Part shown: positions 36,094 through 41,228 of the stretch, in pieces | How positions within the stretch are numbered: position 1 is the stretch's first letter | How the letters are laid out: the number at the start of each line of letters is the position of its first letter | NCBI RefSeq assembly: GCF_001552195.1 | Contig: NZ_BCQS01000025.1 | Span: 1 to 41,228, forward strand | DNA length: 41,228 nucleotides | Direction of reading: 5' to 3' | From: Actinomadura latina NBRC 106108 | GTDB lineage: Bacteria > Actinomycetota > Actinomycetes > Streptosporangiales > Streptosporangiaceae | Program-made: the position numbers and the translations under genes | The notes under the pieces: model-generated | Database searches by the model: none | Seen by the model: the letters and a program-made list of their open reading frames with translations, nothing else | What the model was told of the DNA's origin: nothing

Positions 36094-37206
36094 TCAGCCG
36101 GAGTGCAGGATCCGGAAGCGACCGGGTTCCGCCGGATCCCGGTCGACGACCTGGACGGGCGCCCAAGCCCATTGCCAGACGCTGACGCCCGGCGTGCGGG
36201 AGAACCGGATCGTGCCGCGGGTGCCCTCGACCTCGACGCGCGGCCACGATCCGGCGGTGCGCGCCCGGTCCGGGCCGTGAGACCGCAGCACCTCGGCGAG
36301 GACGGCGACCGTGTCGTAGCCCTCGAAGGCGACGAACGAGGGCGCCTGCCCCAGCCGCTCGCGCAGAGCCCTCTCCACCCGTGCGCCGAGCGGGCCGAGA
36401 CGTTCCGGCAGGTAGCGCAGGAAGGGCACCCCGGCGCCGTCGCCGCCCAGTGCCGCCGCCCATCCGGCGAACTCCGGCTGCCCGGCCGGAGCACCGATCA
36501 CGACGTCGGCGAGGCGCCGGTCGCGGCGGACGGACTCGACGATCGGCACGGCGGGCTCCGGGTGGCCGACCAGAAGCAGGAGGGCCGTCGCGCGCCCGCC
36601 GGCGAGTTCCTCGCACACGGCCGCGGGGTCGAGCGCGCCCATGTCGAGCTCGGTGAGGGCGCCGCCGCCTGCCGCGAGGTGCTCGCGCAGGATGCGGGCC
36701 CCCGACGCCCAGTACGCGCTCGGCTGGGTCGCCGCGGCGATCCGGCGGTGCCCCGCGCCGAGCAGGAAATCGGCGTAGATCCGCCAGCCGTGCGACTGCG
36801 CCGGGGCCAGGCGCGCGACACCTTCCGCCGGCCGTTCGGTGAGCGCGTCCAGGACGGCCGACGAACACAGGAACGGCAGGCCGAGGGCGTCGGCCCTGGC
36901 GGCCGCGGCGCGGGCGACGACGCTGTGGTACTCCCCCGCCAGGGCGGCCACGCCCAGGCCGGCCAGTTCGTCCACGGCCGCCGTGGCCCGCCGGGGATCG
37001 GCCGCGGTGTCGCGGACCACCAGTTCGAGCGGTCTGCCGGCGATCCCGCCGGCGTCGTTGACCTCGCCGGCGGCCAGTTCCAGTCCGGCGAGCAGGTGCC
37101 GGCCCGCATCGACCCAGCCGGGCCGGGTCAGCGGGACCAGAGCGCCGATCCGGACGGCCGGGCCGCCGGGCCGCTCCGCACCAGGCGGCGATGGTGGCGT
37201 TCTCAT
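36094..37206 (-). CDS. Periplasmic-binding-protein-like (Peripla_BP_6) protein without signal peptide
   Basis: This 370-aa protein has the fold of branched-chain amino acid/amide receptors (LivJ, AmiC). VRIGALVPLTRPGWVDAGRH opens the domain, then LAAGEVNDAGGIAGRPLELV, VRDTAADPRRATAAVDELAG, AGHRRIAAATQPSAYWASGA and FVAFEGYDTVAVLAEVLRSH. Unlike transport receptors it has neither a hydrophobic signal nor a lipobox Cys: about 30 polar, Pro-rich residues precede the domain. No permease or ATPase genes are near. It may be a cytosolic ligand sensor of AmiC type; that is inference. ATG 37206 has GGGAG about 10 nt upstream. CAGTGGC repeats at 37230 and 37248 lie in its promoter region. Confidence 0.82.
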   Translation of the reverse strand: MRTPPSPPGAERPGGPAVRIGALVPLTRPGWVDAGRHLLAGLELAAGEVNDAGGIAGRPLELVVRDTAADPRRATAAVDELAGLGVAALAGEYHSVVARAAAARADALGLPFLCSSAVLDALTERPAEGVARLAPAQSHGWRIYADFLLGAGHRRIAAATQPSAYWASGARILREHLAAGGGALTELDMGALDPAAVCEELAGGRATALLLLVGHPEPAVPIVESVRRDRRLADVVIGAPAGQPEFAGWAAALGGDGAGVPFLRYLPERLGPLGARVERALRERLGQAPSFVAFEGYDTVAVLAEVLRSHGPDRARTAGSWPRVEVEGTRGTIRFSRTPGVSVWQWAWAPVQVVDRDPAEPGRFRILHSG

Positions 37207-37288
37207 ACGTCGGCGTCTCCCGTGTCGCGCAGTGGCGGGGCCAAGCACAGTGGCACTGCCCAGTAGTACACGTTCCCGGGGCGGCGGC

Positions 37289-38007
37289 TCAGGTGTCCGC
37301 CGGGTCCGGGGCCGTCCGCGCGGGGACGGCGGAGGGCCGGCGGGCGGTCACCGCCAGCGTCATGGCGATGATCGCGACGCGCAAGACTAGCGACAGCACG
37401 CTGCCCTCCGGGCCGTACGCGCCGCCGGTCAGCCAGTCCGCGCCCTCGGTGACCGGGCGCAGCAGCGCCCCGCTGAAGGACGTCTCGTCACTGATCGGGA
37501 AACCGGCCACCGGGCCCTGCGCGAAGTTCCAGGCGAATTGACCCCGCCGAGCGCGTTGCTCAGGACCGAGACGGCGGTGGCGTCCGGGCTTCCGGTGATG
37601 TGGACGAGCCCGAACACCGCGCCCGCGCCCAGCAGCGCCACGGCCGGGCGGCGGGTCAGCCGCGCCAGGCCGCCCAGCATGAGCGCCCGGTACACGACCT
37701 CCTCGCCCACCGCCGCCGCGGCCAGGACGGCGGTGGCGTAGGCCAGCTTCGCGGCGTCGAACCGCACGTCGTGGACGCCGGTGGGGGTCAGCGCCACGAC
37801 GGCGGCCACGGTCGCGGCCATGCCGGCCGACCCGATCGCCAGCCCGGCCGACCCGATCGCCAGCCCGGCCGCCAGCTCGCGGCCCGCCCCGCCGCGCATT
37901 CCGAGCCCCAGCGGCGCGCCCCGCCGTAACCGTCCGTGCAGCGCGGCGGCCGCGCTCACCGCCAGAATGATCAAGAACAGGACGCTGATCACCATGTCCG
38001 CGTTCAT
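37289..38007 (-). pseudogene. Broken CPBP-family intramembrane metalloprotease gene
   Basis: The gene starts well (ATG 38007 after GGGAGCGCC) and encodes several membrane helices, motif 1 GEEVVYRALMLGGL and motif 2 AVFGLVHITGSPDAT of the CPBP/Abi protease family. After VLSNALGG the frame is lost. The true continuation FAWNFAQGPVAGFPISDETS and LTGGAYGPEGSVLSLVLR appears in another frame ending at 37289. Between the two, near 37536-37546, the helix that normally carries the third motif's His is deleted (Q replaces it), about 25 residues. The product cannot be an active protease. Only one event is needed, so the loss looks recent. Confidence 0.8.
37824..37865. repeat. Perfect 21-bp tandem duplication inside the CPBP pseudogene
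   Basis: Two exact copies (37824-37844 and 37845-37865) add an in-frame 7-residue repeat (AIGSAGL twice) in a transmembrane segment. It is further sign of drift in this gene. Confidence 0.7.
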
Positions 38008-38187
38008 GGCGCTCCCAGGTGGGGTTCGGGCTCGGACGCTCCTCACTCTCCGCCGCCGCCCCTCCCCCTGCCATGCGGCCAGGCCCGCGGAAGGCGTCCT
38101 GCCGCCGTGTGGTTCCGGGCCGCGGTGGTCACGGGCCCGCCGCTCCACCCGGTCTCTTTGTCGTAGTGGTGTGGCACGATTTCTGAG

Positions 38188-38624
<437 letters not shown>

Positions 38625-38628
<4 letters not shown>

Positions 38629-38842
38629 CTAGCGTGTCCGCCGAGGACGCCGTCCCGCGCCGCGGCACCTCCCCGGCGTCCTGCCGCGGGAGCCGGGAGC
38701 GGGCCGCCGTCCGGCGGGGGCGCGGGGCGCCGCCGAGAGGTGACGCGGGCCCTGACGGACGAAGTGCAGGAAAGCCATGGGTACGGGGCGGGACTGGTGA
38801 GAGCCAGGCGACGTCGACGCAGACCGCGAAACAGATGGAGAC

Positions 38843-38846
<4 letters not shown>
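38625..38846 (+). CDS. Possible small coupled frame between the AraC and UvrA-like genes
   Basis: This 73-codon frame has an ATG that overlaps the AraC stop (ATGA, 38625-38628) and a stop that overlaps the first ATG of the UvrA-like gene (ATGA, 38843-38846). The product would be Arg/Gly-rich and unrecognisable (MTSVSAEDAVPRRGTSPAS at the start). The first 38 codons nearly all end in G or C; the second half does not. No ribosome site beyond coupling is seen. It may be a translated leader, or simply the intergenic region. Confidence 0.3.

Positions 38847-41228
<2,382 letters not shown>

Noticed and set aside
38630..38635. Another leaderless TAGCGT promoter
   Set aside because: The hexamer is present but no start codon follows at 6-8 nt; it could only serve a leadered UvrA-like transcript.

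Overview
The window is very GC-rich actinobacterial chromosome. Protein-coding frames are packed head to tail with ATGA/GTGA overlaps, GTG starts are frequent, and the gene families (gas vesicle cluster with gvpO, gvpS and gvpK, Mrp-type antiporter, NarL two-component pairs, F420/LLM-type remnants) fit Streptosporangiales-like actinomycetes such as Actinomadura or Thermomonospora. The genus is an inference. No rRNA, tRNA, CRISPR array or insertion sequence was recognised.

Layout. 0.1-3.1 kb (minus): a small unknown protein, an NAD-dependent epimerase, and a coupled ECF sigma factor / DNA alkyltransferase pair whose alkyltransferase carries an Ada-type zinc domain at the wrong end. 3.2-6.6 kb: an orphan NarL response regulator with the relic of its kinase, then a divergent complete kinase/regulator pair whose kinase has an unusual C-terminal membrane and extracytoplasmic extension. 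6.6-12.2 kb: F420-type oxidoreductase, PAP2 phosphatase, DedA protein, HAD phosphatase, tyrosine recombinase, a hypothetical protein and a DUF72 protein. 12.24-12.80 kb is the only long gene-poor gap. It contains a strong hairpin and, at 12637-12664, a 28-bp sequence with the architecture and sequence of a chromosomal dif (XerC/XerD) site. Base composition changes strand there: the + strand is markedly C-rich from about 3.2 to 12.2 kb and markedly G-rich from about 12.8 to 20.1 kb, whichever way the genes point. This suggests the window spans a replication-terminus region.

12.8-20.1 kb (plus): a DinB-like/TIGR03086 protein, an MFS transporter whose natural start is cut by an in-frame TGA, and a cydA-cydB-cydD-cydC operon for a compact cytochrome bd oxidase and its ABC assembly exporter. 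20.1-24.6 kb (minus): a complete gas-vesicle operon gvpA-F-G-O-J-L-S-K and an upstream Ala-rich membrane protein. Each is preceded by a GTTT-N14-GGGTAC promoter of the actinobacterial general-stress sigma type. 24.7-29.2 kb (plus): a seven-gene cation/proton antiporter operon in the order E-F-G-DUF4040-B-C-D, the order of the antiporter half of archaeal membrane-bound hydrogenases.

29.3-41.2 kb: a secreted protein that seems to need a CTG start, a hemerythrin-like protein, a VOC protein divergent from a WYL regulator, a MarR regulator with a clear palindromic operator, and a two-HTH regulator divergent from a DrrAB-type drug ABC exporter over an array of TGCAACG/CGTTGCA sites. These are followed by a substrate-binding-like protein without a signal peptide, a broken CPBP protease gene, an AraC regulator and a UvrA-like ABC ATPase that runs off the right edge.

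Recurrent regulatory theme: several genes show a -10 box (TAGCGT or TAnnnT) exactly 6-7 nt before the start codon with no Shine-Dalgarno sequence, implying leaderless transcripts (kinase at 4198, DedA at 8976, recombinase at 10958, hypothetical at 11010, the presumptive MFS start at 13453).
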